Below are positions 1-9,334 of a stretch of 64,000 nucleotides of DNA, piece after piece. Every line of letters begins with the position of its first letter. Positions within the stretch are counted from its first letter, which is position 1. A program made the position numbers and the translations under genes. The notes beneath the pieces are model-generated. The model saw nothing but the letters and a program-made list of their open reading frames with translations. It searched no databases and was not told the origin of the DNA. This DNA comes from Roseomonas sp. KE0001 (GTDB lineage: Bacteria; Pseudomonadota; Alphaproteobacteria; Acetobacterales; Acetobacteraceae), in assembly GCF_016107285.1 (NCBI RefSeq), contig NZ_RCVQ01000007.1, positions 186,001 to 250,000 on the forward strand. Reading direction: 5' to 3'.

Positions 1-798
1 CGGATCGGCGCGCTAGTGCGCAACACCGACCTGGCCGCCGATCCGCGCGTCCGGCGCGACTATGCCGTGCTGTCGCGCGCCCTTGTCGCCGGCGCCTCGG
101 GGCAGTTGCGCAACAAGGCGACCACCGCGGGCAACCTGCTGCAGCGCACCCGTTGCCCCTACTTCTACGATCCGGCCATGCCCTGCAACAAGCGGCGGCC
201 GGGTTCGGGCTGCGGCGCCATCGGCGGCTTCAGCCGCAACCTCGGCATCCTGGGCACCAGTGAGCACTGCATCGCGACGCATCCCTCCGACATGGCCGTG
301 GCCATGCGGGCGCTTGATGCCGTGGTGGAGACCATCGACGCCGAGGGCGCGGCCCGCCGGATCCCGATCGCCGACTTCCATACCCTGCCCGGAGACACGC
401 CCGAGATCGAGACCGTGCTGCGGCATGGCGAGTTCATCACCGCCGTGACCCTGCCGCCGCCGGCGGGCGGCATCCACCTCTACCGGAAGGTGCGCGACCG
501 CGCCTCCTATGCCTTCGCCAGCGTGTCGGTGGCCGCCGTGGTCCATCCCGGCCAGGGTGCCTCGGGGGGTGGCATCGCCTCGGCGCGCCTCGCCTTCGGC
601 GGCGTCGCGCACAAGCCCTGGCGCGTCGCGGAGGCGGAGGACCGGCTGGCCGATGGCGGGGATGCCGAGGCGGCCGCCGAGGCGGTGCTGCGGGGCGCCC
701 GTCCGACCGGGCAGAACGCCTACAAGCTGCCGTTGCTGCGGCGGACCCTCGCCGGCGTGTTGGCGCAGGCCCGGCAGGGCCGAGGAGAAGATCGATGA
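1..798 (+). CDS. paoB: Molybdenum hydroxylase FAD-binding subunit (PaoB/YagS type), 5'-truncated by window edge
   Basis: The frame is open from base 1, so the start lies upstream and only the last 265 residues are present. The protein is the FAD subunit of a three-subunit xanthine dehydrogenase/aldehyde oxidoreductase, passing electrons between the 2Fe-2S subunit (outside the window) and the molybdenum subunit encoded next. Four cysteines (codons at 154, 184, 211 and 268) sit in the TRCPYFYD...[11 protein letters not shown]...EHC segment that in E. coli PaoB carries an extra [4Fe-4S] cluster. This segment separates the periplasmic PaoABC-type enzymes from plain xanthine dehydrogenases. The C-terminal CutM-like domain ([20 protein letters not shown]) follows. 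The stop overlaps the next start by 4 nt (ATGA), so the two are translationally coupled. The true substrate (aromatic aldehyde or purine) cannot be read from sequence. Confidence 0.88.
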   Translation, partial: RIGALVRNTDLAADPRVRRDYAVLSRALVAGASGQLRNKATTAGNLLQRTRCPYFYDPAMPCNKRRPGSGCGAIGGFSRNLGILGTSEHCIATHPSDMAVAMRALDAVVETIDAEGAARRIPIADFHTLPGDTPEIETVLRHGEFITAVTLPPPAGGIHLYRKVRDRASYAFASVSVAAVVHPGQGASGGGIASARLAFGGVAHKPWRVAEAEDRLADGGDAEAAAEAVLRGARPTGQNAYKLPLLRRTLAGVLAQARQGRGEDR

Positions 799-3005
799 AG
801 TTCGACACGCCCGCCGGCCCCAACCCGTCCGACCGTGGCCGCGTCCTCGGCCAGCCGCGCGACCGCATCGACGGGCCGCTGAAGGTGTCGGGCCGCGCGC
901 CCTATGCCTATGAGTACCATGCGGAGGCGCCCGGCGCGGCCTATGGCTGGATCCTCGGCGCCAGCATCGGCAAGGGGCGCATCGCCCGTATCGACCGCCG
1001 CGCCGCGGAGGCCGCGCCGGGCGTGCTGCTGGTCCTGACCCATGAGAACGCGCCCGAGCAGGGCGAGGACAGCGACTACGCGGCGCCGCAGCTTCAGGGG
1101 CCGGAGATCCTGCATTATGGCCAGGCCGTCGCCCTCGTCGTCGCCGAGAGCCTGGAGGAAGCGCGCGCGGCCGCGGCGCTGATCGACATCGCCTATGACG
1201 CGGCACCGGGGCATTACGACCTGGCCGAGGAGCGCGACCAGGCCAAGCTGCCGGAGTCCGGCCAGACGCCACCGCGCACCGATGTCGGCGACTTCGAGAC
1301 CGGCTACGCCCGGGCGCCGGTGACCCTCGACGTCACCTACACGACGCCCGACCAGTCGCAGGCGATGATGGAGCCCCATGCCAGCATGGCCCTCTGGGAG
1401 GGCGACACCCTCACCCTCTTCACCTCGCACCAGATCATGCACTGGGCGCAGGAAGGCGTCGCCGCGACGCTGAGGATGCCGCAGGAGAAGCTGCGTGTCG
1501 TCAGCCGGTATGTCGGCGGTGGCTTCGGCTCCAAGCTGGAGGTCTATGCCGATGCCGTTCTGTCCGCCCTGGCGGCACGGCTGCTCGGCCGGCCCGTCAA
1601 GGTGGCGCTCAGCCGGCCGCTGATCTTCAACCACACGACCCATCGCGCCGCGACCATCCAGCGCCTCCGCATCGGCACCGAGCAGGACGGGCGGATCGTC
1701 GCCATCGCGCATGAAAGCTGGTCGGGCGACCAGGAGAGCGGCGGCACCGCCGAGGAGGCCTCCAGCCAGACCCGCCTGCTCTATGCCGGCGAGAACCGCA
1801 TGACGCGCAACCGCCTCGCCACGCTCGATCTTCCCTTCGCCGGCTCGATGCGGGCGCCCGGCGAGGCGGTCGGCCTTCTGGCGCTGGAATGCGCCATGGA
1901 CGAGCTGGCCGAGAAGCTCGGCATGGACCCCATCGAGCTGCGGGTGCGCAACGACGTCGGATACGCCCCGGAGGAAGGTCCGGCGAAGCCCTTCTCCAGC
2001 CGCAAGCTGGTCGAATCCCTCCGTGTCGGCGCGGAACGCTTCGGCTGGGAGAAGCGCACCGCGCCGGGCCTGCGGCGCGAGGGGCGCTGGCGGATCGGCC
2101 TCGGCGTCGCCGCCGCCGTGCGGCCCAACCTCGCGCAGCCCTCCCAGGCGCGGCTGCGCCTCGACGGCCAGGGCCAACTCACCGTCGAGACGCAGATGAC
2201 CGATATCGGCACCGGCAGCTACACCATCCTGGCGCAGGTGGCCGCCGAGATGCTGGGCCTGCCGCTCGAGGCGGTGACGGTGCGGCTGGGCGACACGGAC
2301 TTTCCGAAGGCCTCCGGCTCCGGCGGCTCCTGGGGGGCGAACAGCTCCGGTGCCGGCGTCTACGCCGCGGCGGCGGAGCTGCGAGGCATGATCGCGCGCA
2401 AGGCCGGCTTCAACGCCGATGACGCCGTCTTCGAGGATGGCGGGATCCGCGCCGGCAACCGGCGCATCGCCCTGGCGGATATCGCCGGAGCCGAGGGGCT
2501 GGTGGCCGAGGCCGGCATCGAGTTCGGCGACCTCAGCGAGAAGTATGCCCAGGCGAGCTTCGGGGCGCATTTCTGCGAGGTCGCGGTGGATGCCGACACG
2601 GCGGAGATCCGCATCCGCCGCATGCTCAGCGTCGCCGCCGCCGGCCGGGTGCTGAACCCCAAGACGGCGCGCAGCCAGTGCCTGGGTGGCATGACCATGG
2701 GCATCGGCGCGGCGCTGATGGAGGAGGCGGTGGTGGACCGCCGGCACGGCCTGTTCATCAATCACGACCTGGCCGAGTACCAGGTGCCGGTGCATGCCGA
2801 CATCCCGCATATGGACGTGATCTTCCTGCAGGAGGAGGACGACAAATCTTCCCCCATCAAGGCGAAGGGCATCGGCGAGCTCGGCATCTGCGGCGTCGGC
2901 GCGGCGGTCGCCAACGCGGTGTACAACGCGACCGGCGTGCGCCTGCGCGACTATCCGCTGACCCTCGACAAGCTGCTGCGGGAGATGCCCGCCGCGGCGG
3001 CCTGA
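795..3005 (+). CDS. paoC: Molybdopterin-binding catalytic subunit of xanthine dehydrogenase/aldehyde oxidoreductase (PaoC/YagR type)
   Basis: This 736-residue protein is full length for the PaoC/YagR family. It binds the molybdenum cofactor and hydroxylates the substrate with water-derived oxygen. Visible family signatures are [19 protein letters not shown] at the N-terminus, [10 protein letters not shown] near residue 240, a GSMRAPGE segment near 350, [15 protein letters not shown] near 505, and [16 protein letters not shown] near the end. In the last, Glu695 matches the essential base of the family. It starts at the ATG overlapping the stop of the FAD subunit, so it belongs to the same operon, with the 2Fe-2S subunit expected upstream of the window. 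No dedicated XdhC/PaoD maturation factor is seen downstream; the next gene is convergent. Family assignment is firm, substrate is unknown. Confidence 0.92.
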   Translation: MKFDTPAGPNPSDRGRVLGQPRDRIDGPLKVSGRAPYAYEYHAEAPGAAYGWILGASIGKGRIARIDRRAAEAAPGVLLVLTHENAPEQGEDSDYAAPQLQGPEILHYGQAVALVVAESLEEARAAAALIDIAYDAAPGHYDLAEERDQAKLPESGQTPPRTDVGDFETGYARAPVTLDVTYTTPDQSQAMMEPHASMALWEGDTLTLFTSHQIMHWAQEGVAATLRMPQEKLRVVSRYVGGGFGSKLEVYADAVLSALAARLLGRPVKVALSRPLIFNHTTHRAATIQRLRIGTEQDGRIVAIAHESWSGDQESGGTAEEASSQTRLLYAGENRMTRNRLATLDLPFAGSMRAPGEAVGLLALECAMDELAEKLGMDPIELRVRNDVGYAPEEGPAKPFSSRKLVESLRVGAERFGWEKRTAPGLRREGRWRIGLGVAAAVRPNLAQPSQARLRLDGQGQLTVETQMTDIGTGSYTILAQVAAEMLGLPLEAVTVRLGDTDFPKASGSGGSWGANSSGAGVYAAAAELRGMIARKAGFNADDAVFEDGGIRAGNRRIALADIAGAEGLVAEAGIEFGDLSEKYAQASFGAHFCEVAVDADTAEIRIRRMLSVAAAGRVLNPKTARSQCLGGMTMGIGAALMEEAVVDRRHGLFINHDLAEYQVPVHADIPHMDVIFLQEEDDKSSPIKAKGIGELGICGVGAAVANAVYNATGVRLRDYPLTLDKLLREMPAAAA

Positions 3006-3041
3006 GGCGCCGGCCGGGCCGCCTCGGCGCCCGGCGGGTTC

Positions 3042-3809
3042 TCAGTCGAGGAAGGCGCCCAGCGCGGCGAGGAAGCCCTCCGGCCTCTCCGCATGGACCC
3101 AGTGACCGGCGCCCTTCACGGTGGCGAAGCGCGCCGCCGGAAACAGCGTCCGGAACAGGGGGCGGTGCTCGGCGCGGATGTAATCCGAGGTCTCGCCCGC
3201 CATGATCAGCGTCGCGCCGGGATAGCCGGCGCCGTCGGGGCAGGGCGGCGCGGCCTCGATCACGGACAGCGCCGCGGCGGTCTGCGCCAGGCCGTTGCGC
3301 CAGGCCGGAACGGCGCCGCCCAGGTCCAGGTTTTGCAGCAGGAAGCCCCGCACGCCGGGACTGGGAATGGCGGCCGCGAGGCCGGCATCCGCCTGTCGCC
3401 GCGTCAGGCCGGGGGTCAGCGGCAGGGCCAGCATGGCCTCGGCATAGGGCCGGAAGGCCGGTGGATAGTCCACCGGCGCGATGTCCACGACGACCAGCCG
3501 GGCGACGAGGTCCGGGCGGGTCAGCGCCAGCGTCATCGCCACCTTGCCGCCCATGGAGTGCCCGAGCAGAATGGCCGGGGTGGCGCCTTCCGCCGCCAGG
3601 GTCTCCGCCACATCCGCGGCCATGGCGGGATAGCTCATCTCCGCATCGTGCGGCGAGGCGCCATGGTTGCGCAGGTCCAGCGCCAGGACGCGGCGCGAGG
3701 CCGCCAGCGCTCTCTGCACCCCGGCGAAATTCTGCGCCTGCCCGAACAGCCCGTGCAGCAGGACCAGAGGCGTGCCGCCCTCTCCCATGCCGACGCTCCG
3801 CAACCGCAT
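3042..3809 (-). CDS. Alpha/beta-fold hydrolase (YbfF-like esterase)
   Basis: A 255-residue alpha/beta hydrolase. Seen directly: the oxyanion-hole motif LLHGLFGQAQNF near residue 18, DLRNHGASPH near residue 46, the nucleophile elbow GHSMGG near residue 84, and a C-terminal GAGHWVHAERP carrying the catalytic histidine. The HGLFG...RNHG...GHSMGG pattern is that of the YbfF-type acyl-CoA/short-ester hydrolases. No signal peptide, so it is cytoplasmic. It is the last gene of a three-gene minus-strand unit (quinone reductase, EamA transporter, hydrolase) with gaps of 7 and 10 nt. A purine-rich stretch sits directly before the ATG. Substrate cannot be predicted. Confidence 0.87.
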   Translation of the reverse strand: MRLRSVGMGEGGTPLVLLHGLFGQAQNFAGVQRALAASRRVLALDLRNHGASPHDAEMSYPAMAADVAETLAAEGATPAILLGHSMGGKVAMTLALTRPDLVARLVVVDIAPVDYPPAFRPYAEAMLALPLTPGLTRRQADAGLAAAIPSPGVRGFLLQNLDLGGAVPAWRNGLAQTAAALSVIEAAPPCPDGAGYPGATLIMAGETSDYIRAEHRPLFRTLFPAARFATVKGAGHWVHAERPEGFLAALGAFLD

Positions 3810-3819
3810 CGCTCCCCCC

Positions 3820-4683
3820 TCACCCGCGCGTGGCGACGATCACGCTGCTGCCGATCAGCAGCCCGCCGATGATCACGTCCATCCCCAACGGCTCGCCCAG
3901 CCAGAGCGTGGAGACGATGACGCCGATCGCCGGCGCCAGCAGGAAGCCCACGGAGGAGACCGCGCCCGGCAACCTCCGGCCGGCCTCGATCACCGCCCAG
4001 GTGCCGAGCGGCGCGACGATGCAGCCGACGGCCAGCGCATGCGGCCAGGCGCCGGGGCCGATGCCGCCCCCCGGCTCCATCAGCAGCGCCATCGGCACCA
4101 GGACCGTCCCGCCCAGCAGGAAGCACCAGGGCAGGTTCTCCAGCATGGTCGCGCGGGGCGGCACCCGGCGGGTGACGATGATGGCGCAGGACCAGAGCAG
4201 CGCCGCCAGCACGAGCATGCCGTGGCCGAGGAGCACGCCCGGCTCGCCCCAGTCCACCGCCCAGGGGCCCGCCAGGGCGGCGACGCCGGCGAGCCCCAGC
4301 CCCGCCGCCAGCCAGCGCCCGGGCGAGATCTGCTCGTGCAGCACCAGGACCGAGAGCGGCACCAGCCAGTAGATGGTCACATTGGCCAGCACGGCGGTCC
4401 GCCCGGCTGGAACCAGCGCCACGGCCAGATGGCTGAGCGCGAAGAAGCCGCCGAGCTGCAGCAGGCCGACCGCCAGCACCGCCGGCCAGTCGCTCCGCGC
4501 CGGCAGGCGCAGCCGGCGCAGGATCAGCAGCGCCACCCCGGCGACCAGCGCGCCGAGCAGCGTGCGGGAGACCGCGAACCAGAGCGGCGTGGCATCCGCC
4601 AGCGCCGCCTTGGTGATCGGCCAGGCGCCTCCGAAGAGGGTGACGGCGATGAGGAGGAGCCGGAGATCGGCGAGGCGGAGCAT
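3820..4683 (-). CDS. DMT-superfamily EamA transporter
   Basis: A 287-residue, almost wholly hydrophobic protein with about ten predicted membrane segments arranged as two EamA repeats. It begins ADLRLLLIAVTLFGGAWP, and the second repeat starts near the segment GLAGVAALAGPWAVDW. EamA proteins export or import small metabolites, often amino acids or nucleotide precursors, across the inner membrane. The gene lies between a quinone reductase (7 nt upstream) and an esterase-like hydrolase (10 nt downstream), all on the minus strand, so the three are probably cotranscribed. This does not reveal the transported compound. Confidence 0.88.
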   Translation of the reverse strand: MLRLADLRLLLIAVTLFGGAWPITKAALADATPLWFAVSRTLLGALVAGVALLILRRLRLPARSDWPAVLAVGLLQLGGFFALSHLAVALVPAGRTAVLANVTIYWLVPLSVLVLHEQISPGRWLAAGLGLAGVAALAGPWAVDWGEPGVLLGHGMLVLAALLWSCAIIVTRRVPPRATMLENLPWCFLLGGTVLVPMALLMEPGGGIGPGAWPHALAVGCIVAPLGTWAVIEAGRRLPGAVSSVGFLLAPAIGVIVSTLWLGEPLGMDVIIGGLLIGSSVIVATRG

Positions 4684-4690
4684 CCGCAGG

Positions 4691-5701
4691 TCAGTGGTCG
4701 GCGACCGCCAGCATGATCTTGCCGATGTGTGTGCTGCTCTCCATCAGGGCATGCGCGGCCGCGGCCTCGGCGAGCGGGAAGACCTTGTGGATCAGCGGCC
4801 CGCTCTCGCCCCGCGCCAGCAGCGGCCAGACCCTGGCCTCCAGCTCGGCGGCGATCGCGCCCTTCTCGGCGGTGGTGCGCGGGCGCATGGTGCTGCCGGT
4901 CACGGTCAGGCGCTTCAGCATGATCGGCCGCAGGTCCACCTTCTCCGCCTCATGTCCCTGCAGGAAGGCGATGATGACCAGCCGGCCGTCCTTCGCCATG
5001 CAGCGCAGGTTGCGCTGGAAGTAGGCGGCGCCGACCATGTCGAGCAGCACGTCCACGCCCTCCTTGTCGGTCAGGCGGCGCACCTCCTCGAGGAAGTCCT
5101 GGGTCCGGTAGTTGATCGCGGCATCGGCGCCGAGCTTCAGCATCGCGGCGCATTTCTCGTCGCTGCCGGCCGTGGCGAGGACACGCGCGCCGAAGGCCTT
5201 GGCGAGCTGGATGGCGGTGACGCCGATGCCGGAGGTGCCGCCATGGATCAGCACCGTCTCGCCCGCCTTCAGCCGGCCATGGCCGAACAGGTTCGCCCAG
5301 ACGGTGAAATAGGTCTCCGGCAGCGCCGCCGCGCGGATGGCGTCGAACCCCGACGGCCAGGGCAGGGTCTGCGCCTCGGGCGCGGTACAGTACTCGGCAT
5401 AGCCGCCGCCATTGGCCAGGGCGCAGACCCGGTCACCCGGCTTGTAGCGGCGCGCCTCGGCCCCCACGGCGACGACCTCGCCGGCGACCTCGAGGCCGAT
5501 CACCGGACTGGCGCCGGGCGGCGGGGGATAGAGGCCCTTGCGCTGCTGCACGTCCGGCCGGTTCACCCCGGCCGCGAGCACGCGGATCAGCACCTCATCC
5601 GGCCCCGGCCGCGGCAGGGGGCCGCGCGCAGGAACCAGCACCTCGGGCCCGCCGCCCTCCCCATGGGTGATGAACGTCATCTCCTGCGGCGGCTTCGTCA
5701 T
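4691..5701 (-). CDS. NAD(P)H-quinone oxidoreductase, zinc-independent MDR family (PIG3/QorA-like)
   Basis: A 336-residue medium-chain dehydrogenase/reductase. The N-terminal GroES-like domain carries [18 protein letters not shown] and [12 protein letters not shown]. The Rossmann domain has [17 protein letters not shown] near residue 150 and [13 protein letters not shown] further on. The catalytic-zinc ligands of alcohol dehydrogenases are absent, and the [15 protein letters not shown] segment is typical of TP53I3/PIG3-like quinone reductases, which reduce ortho-quinones by single-electron steps with NADPH. It is the first gene of a minus-strand unit with the EamA transporter and hydrolase. 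A role in quinone or electrophile detoxification is inferred from the family only. Confidence 0.88.
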   Translation of the reverse strand: MTKPPQEMTFITHGEGGGPEVLVPARGPLPRPGPDEVLIRVLAAGVNRPDVQQRKGLYPPPPGASPVIGLEVAGEVVAVGAEARRYKPGDRVCALANGGGYAEYCTAPEAQTLPWPSGFDAIRAAALPETYFTVWANLFGHGRLKAGETVLIHGGTSGIGVTAIQLAKAFGARVLATAGSDEKCAAMLKLGADAAINYRTQDFLEEVRRLTDKEGVDVLLDMVGAAYFQRNLRCMAKDGRLVIIAFLQGHEAEKVDLRPIMLKRLTVTGSTMRPRTTAEKGAIAAELEARVWPLLARGESGPLIHKVFPLAEAAAAHALMESSTHIGKIMLAVADH

Positions 5702-5869
5702 CGGCGTCCCTTCCTCGCGCAGATATCATCCTGCGGAGGCGGAGGGTCGGCGCCACGGGAGGTTCCGTCAAGCGGCGCGGACCATCTGTCACCGAAAAGG
5801 CACGCGGCTGTTGCACGGCGCGCGCGGTGGCCCCAGCATGGGCCTCCGCCCGCCCTGCCGGAGGGGTCC

Positions 5870-7105
5870 ATGCCGCCAGTCCGCCGCCGCGTGTTGCCGG
5901 GGCTTGCCCTCGCGCTCGGAGCATGGCCGCGCCGGTCCGCGCGGGCGCAGGCACGCGCTTCCGCGGCGGAGCTGCGGATCGGCGCCATCTATCCCTCCTC
6001 CGGCCCCTTCGCCCTTCTGGGCGATGAGAGCTTCCGCGGCCTGGAGCTGGCGGTCGAGGCCCGCAACCGCCTGGGCGGGGTGCAGGGCCGGCCGCTGCGG
6101 CTGGTGCGCGCGGAGGCGGCGGACGCGGCGCAGGCCGGCGAGGCGGTGCGGCGCCTCTCGGCCGCGGGCCCCGAGCGCGTGGCGGCGATCTTCGGCACCG
6201 GCGCGTCGGTCCTCTCCGCCGCCGCGACCCAGGCGGCCGAGCTGCAGAGCATGCCCTATTTCGAGCTGGGCGCCACGGCGGATTCCATCACCGGGCGCGG
6301 CTTCCGCCATGTCTTCCGCACCTGCCCGCATGCCGGCGACCTCGCCCTGCTGTCGCTGCGCGCCGTGTCGCAGCTGGTGCCGGCCCTCTGGCCCGGCGAG
6401 GGCGGCGAGCCGCGCATCGCGGTGCTGCACGAGGATGGCCTCTGCGGCCGGGCGGTGGGCGGGCTGCAGGAGGCGGGGCTGCGCGGCGCGCCCGGACTGC
6501 TGGGCCGCTTCCCCTATGTGCCGGGCGGGCAGGACCTGCCGGCGATGGTGCAGCGGCTGCGCGCCGGCCACGCCCGCTTCCTGCTGCACACGGGGCCCGC
6601 CGGCGAGGTGCTGACGCTGTTCCGCGCGATGCGTGAGGCGCAGTGGCGCCCGGCCATGGTGATCGGCGCCGGGGCCGGATACAGCCTCGCCGATACCGCG
6701 CAGGCGATGGGCCGGGCCTTCGAGGGCGTGATGAGCGCCGACGTGCCGCCTTATGCCGCGGCCGGGCCGGCCGGCGAGGCGGCGCGCGAGCTGGCCGAGG
6801 CCTATACCGGCACCTACGGCCATCCGCCCCGTTCCGGCCACAGCCTGGCCAATTGCGCCGGGGCGACGCTTTGCCTGGAGGCGCTGCACCAGGCCGGCTC
6901 GCTGGAGGCGGGGCGCATCCGGGCGGCGGTGCTGGCGCTCGACATCAGCGCGGCGGAAGGCCCCTTCGGCTGGGGCGCGGCCTTCGATGAGGCCGGGCAG
7001 AACCGGCGCGCGCCCCTGGTGCTGTCACAGTGGCAGCACGGCCGGCTGCTGCCGGTCTTTCCCGCCGAGGCCGCCGCCGCGGCCCCGCGGCCGGAACTGG
7101 GCTGA
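5870..7105 (+). CDS. Periplasmic receptor of a LivK/urea-type ABC transporter (Peripla_BP_6), orphan
   Basis: The chosen start at 5870 follows a GGAGGGG sequence by only 3 nt. The upstream in-frame extension is an antisense shadow. The 411-residue product opens with an arginine-rich region and hydrophobic core (RRRVLPGLALALGAW) ending near ARAQA, a secretion signal that may be of the Tat type. The mature part begins ELRIGAIYPSSGPFALLGD, the classic start of type I receptors for branched-chain amino acids, amides or urea. It includes the lobe segments FGTGASVLSAAATQAAEL and YFELGATADS. No permease or ATPase gene is adjacent: the neighbours are divergent and convergent. It is therefore an orphan receptor whose transporter lies elsewhere, or a sensor. 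Confidence 0.85.
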   Translation: MPPVRRRVLPGLALALGAWPRRSARAQARASAAELRIGAIYPSSGPFALLGDESFRGLELAVEARNRLGGVQGRPLRLVRAEAADAAQAGEAVRRLSAAGPERVAAIFGTGASVLSAAATQAAELQSMPYFELGATADSITGRGFRHVFRTCPHAGDLALLSLRAVSQLVPALWPGEGGEPRIAVLHEDGLCGRAVGGLQEAGLRGAPGLLGRFPYVPGGQDLPAMVQRLRAGHARFLLHTGPAGEVLTLFRAMREAQWRPAMVIGAGAGYSLADTAQAMGRAFEGVMSADVPPYAAAGPAGEAARELAEAYTGTYGHPPRSGHSLANCAGATLCLEALHQAGSLEAGRIRAAVLALDISAAEGPFGWGAAFDEAGQNRRAPLVLSQWQHGRLLPVFPAEAAAAAPRPELG

Positions 7106-7110
7106 GAGCG

Positions 7111-7143
7111 CGCCGCCCCGGCATCCGCGGTGCCAGGGCGGCG
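7111..7143. terminator. Convergent-gene hairpin, candidate bidirectional terminator
   Basis: Between two convergent stops, CGCCGCCC (7111-7118) pairs with GGGCGGCG (7136-7143). Inside that stem GGCA and TGCC also pair around a short loop, with one mismatch between the two helices. No long U-tract follows on either strand, so factor-independent termination is only a possibility. Confidence 0.45.
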
Positions 7144-7150
7144 GAAAGGT

Positions 7151-8152
7151 TCAGTCGGCCTTGATGCCGGCCTCCTTGATGATCGGCTCCCACTTGGCGA
7201 TCTCATCCGTCAGCCACTTCGCGGCGGTCTGCGGCGTGGTGTCGCTGCGGGTGGTCATGGTCAGGTCGGCGAGGCGTGCCTTCACCGTGTCCATCGCCAT
7301 CACCTTGTTGATCACCTCGTTGAGCTGCTGGACGATCGGCTGCGGCGTGCCCGCCGGGGCCAGCACCATGTGCCAGGTATAGGCCTCGTAGCCCGGCACG
7401 CCGGCCTCGTTGAAGGTCGGCATGTCCGGCAGCTGCGGGATGCGCTCGGCGGAGGAGATGGCCAGGCCGCGCACCTCGCCGCGCTGGACGAAGGGCAGCG
7501 CGCTGTTGGCCACGTCGAGCATCATCGCCACCGTGCCGTTCAGCAGGTCCGGCATGGCGGCGGCCGAGCCGCGATAGGGGATGTGGTTCACCTTCAGCCC
7601 GCCGGCCTGCTTCAAGAACAGCTCGCTCGCGAGATGCAGCGCGGCGCCGTTGCCGGTGCTGGCGTAGTCGAACTCGCCGGGATTCTTGCGGAACAGCTCG
7701 ATCAGTTCCTGCAGCGTCTTCGCCGGCACGTCCTTGTTCACCATCATCAGCATCGGGATGGTGCCGACCATGGCGACGGGCGCGAAGTCCTTCACCGGAT
7801 CGAAGGGCAGCGTCGGGTAGATGGCGCGGATCGCCGCCTGGGCGATGGTGGTGTAGAGCAGCGTGTGCCCGTCCTTGGGGGCCTTGGCCACGGCATCGGC
7901 GCCGACCACGGTGCCGGCGCCGGTGCGGTTCTCGACGATGACGCGTTGCGGCAGGGTCTTCGACAGTTCCTCCGCGATCAGCCGGGCTGGGATGTCGGTC
8001 GGGCCGCCGGCCGAGAAGGGCACCACCAGGCGGATCGGCTGGTTCGGCCAGGCCTCCTGCGCCCGCGCCGTGCCGGGGAGCAGGGCGGGCATGGCCAGCG
8101 GCGCGGTCAGGGCGGCGCCCGCGGCGAGGAGAGTGCGGCGAGACATCGTCAT
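7151..8152 (-). CDS. Bug/TctC-family periplasmic tricarboxylate-type receptor
   Basis: A 333-residue Bug (TctC) protein. The start MTMSRRTLLAAGAA contains a twin-arginine-like signal followed by a hydrophobic stretch ending near GTARAQ. The mature protein begins WPNQPIRLVVPFSAGGPTD, the diagnostic first strand and ligand loop of the family, followed by VENRTGAGTVVGADAVAKA. Bug receptors bind carboxylates or other small organic acids for tripartite TctABC-type uptake, or act as sensors. Here it sits 51 nt behind ugpC with no TctA/B beside it; a tctBA pair lacking a receptor lies about 35 kb away. Whether the two work together is not shown. A dyad-symmetric element lies in the gap before it. 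Confidence 0.93.
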   Translation of the reverse strand: MTMSRRTLLAAGAALTAPLAMPALLPGTARAQEAWPNQPIRLVVPFSAGGPTDIPARLIAEELSKTLPQRVIVENRTGAGTVVGADAVAKAPKDGHTLLYTTIAQAAIRAIYPTLPFDPVKDFAPVAMVGTIPMLMMVNKDVPAKTLQELIELFRKNPGEFDYASTGNGAALHLASELFLKQAGGLKVNHIPYRGSAAAMPDLLNGTVAMMLDVANSALPFVQRGEVRGLAISSAERIPQLPDMPTFNEAGVPGYEAYTWHMVLAPAGTPQPIVQQLNEVINKVMAMDTVKARLADLTMTTRSDTTPQTAAKWLTDEIAKWEPIIKEAGIKAD

Positions 8153-8177
8153 CAGTTCTGATCCCAGGATATTCTCA

Positions 8178-8205
8178 GACAGGCTGCCATATTTGCACGC
8201 CTGTC
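8178..8205. repeat. Inverted repeat at the ugpC-bug junction
   Basis: GACAGGC (8178-8184) and GCCTGTC (8199-8205) form a perfect 7-bp dyad around an AT-richer 14-nt spacer, overlapping the ugpC stop codon. In the minus-strand transcript it would be a hairpin just before the bug leader. It could be a processing or attenuation element, or a regulator site for a bug-specific promoter. Only the symmetry is observed. Confidence 0.45.
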
Positions 8206-9331
8206 ACGTCGTGGCCAGGAGCGCCGGCCGCCGCGCGGCCTCCCCCGCCCCCGCCGGCGAGGCGCCACGGCCGCCCTCGCCGCCGATCCGCTGCCCGCTC
8301 CCGCTGTCGAAGAAATGCAGGCGGGCGGTGTCGAAGCCCAGGCGCAAAGCGGCGCCCCGCGCCGGGGCCAGCTCCGCCGGCCGGTGCAGGGCCATCGCCG
8401 CCCCGCCCGCCAGCCGCGCGTGCACCAGCAGGCTGGCGCCGAGATCCTCCACCAGCGCCACCTCAGCCTCCAGATCCCCCTCCCCCACATGCTCGGGGCG
8501 GATGCCCAGGGTCACCGCCTGCCCGGCCGGCAGGCGAAGCGGCAGCGGCACCACCACGCCCCCCTCCAGGCGGAGCCCGGCGCCGTCCGGCGTCACCGCG
8601 CCCGGCAGAAGGTTCATCGCCGGCGTGCCCAGGAAGCCGGCGACGAAGAGGCTGGCCGGCGCAGCATAGACCTCGCGCGGGCGCCCCTCCTGCTCCACCC
8701 GGCCGCCCCGCATCACCACCAGGTGGTCCGCGAGCGTCATCGCCTCCTGCTGATCGTGCGTGACCAGCACCGAGGTGGCGCCAAGCTGCTCGTGCAGGCG
8801 GCGCAGCTCGAGCCGCATCTGCACCCGGAGCTTGGCGTCGAGGTTGGAGAGCGGCTCGTCATAGAGGAAGACGCGCGGCCGGCGCACCATGGCCCGGCCC
8901 ATGGCCACGCGCTGCCGCTGGCCGCCCGAGAGCTGGCCCGGCCGCCGATCGAGCAGCGCATCGAGGCCGAGCGCCGCCGCCGCCTCCGCCACCCGCGCCT
9001 GCCGCTCGGCCCGCCGCACGCCGCCCACCTTCAGCGGATAGCCGATGTTCTCCGCCACCGTCATGTGCGGATAGAGCGCGTAGTTCTGGAAGACCATGGC
9101 GCAGCCGCGGTCCTTCGGCTCCCGCTCGTTCATCCGCGCGCCGCCGATGCGCAGCTCGCCGCCGCTGATGCCCTCGAGCCCGGCGATCATGCGCAGCAGC
9201 GTGGACTTGCCGCAGCCCGAGGGGCCGAGGATGACGGTGAAGGCCCCGGGCGGCAGGACGAGATCCAGCTCGTGGATGGCGATGCTGGCGCCGTAGCTCT
9301 TGCGCGCGGCGATGAACTCGATGGCGGCCAT
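8204..9331 (-). CDS. ugpC: CUT1 ABC importer ATPase (UgpC/MalK-like)
   Basis: A 375-residue ATPase. Walker A GPSGCGKST lies at residues 36-44, the signature LSGGQRQR follows mid-protein, and Walker B is VFLYDEPLSNLDAKLR. A C-terminal TOBE-like regulatory domain begins near LGIRPEHVG. Length and the extra C-terminal domain are typical of MalK/UgpC ATPases, which drive uptake of sugars or sn-glycerol-3-phosphate. The ATG is 3 nt after the ugpE stop. With the two permeases and the receptor upstream it makes a complete importer in the order B-A-E-C. The UgpC name rests on that set, since the ATPase itself is not substrate-specific. Confidence 0.92.
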   Translation of the reverse strand: MAAIEFIAARKSYGASIAIHELDLVLPPGAFTVILGPSGCGKSTLLRMIAGLEGISGGELRIGGARMNEREPKDRGCAMVFQNYALYPHMTVAENIGYPLKVGGVRRAERQARVAEAAAALGLDALLDRRPGQLSGGQRQRVAMGRAMVRRPRVFLYDEPLSNLDAKLRVQMRLELRRLHEQLGATSVLVTHDQQEAMTLADHLVVMRGGRVEQEGRPREVYAAPASLFVAGFLGTPAMNLLPGAVTPDGAGLRLEGGVVVPLPLRLPAGQAVTLGIRPEHVGEGDLEAEVALVEDLGASLLVHARLAGGAAMALHRPAELAPARGAALRLGFDTARLHFFDSGSGQRIGGEGGRGASPAGAGEAARRPALLATT

Positions 9332-9334
9332 GTC

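Noticed and set aside
720-2810. 696-codon minus-strand frame under the molybdenum hydroxylase genes
   Set aside because: Antisense shadow; the plus-strand frame has full PaoC motifs and the antisense product has none.
4373-5869. Long in-frame extension upstream of the LivK-type receptor
   Set aside because: It runs antisense through the quinone reductase and transporter genes. The ribosome site and signal peptide place the start at 5870.
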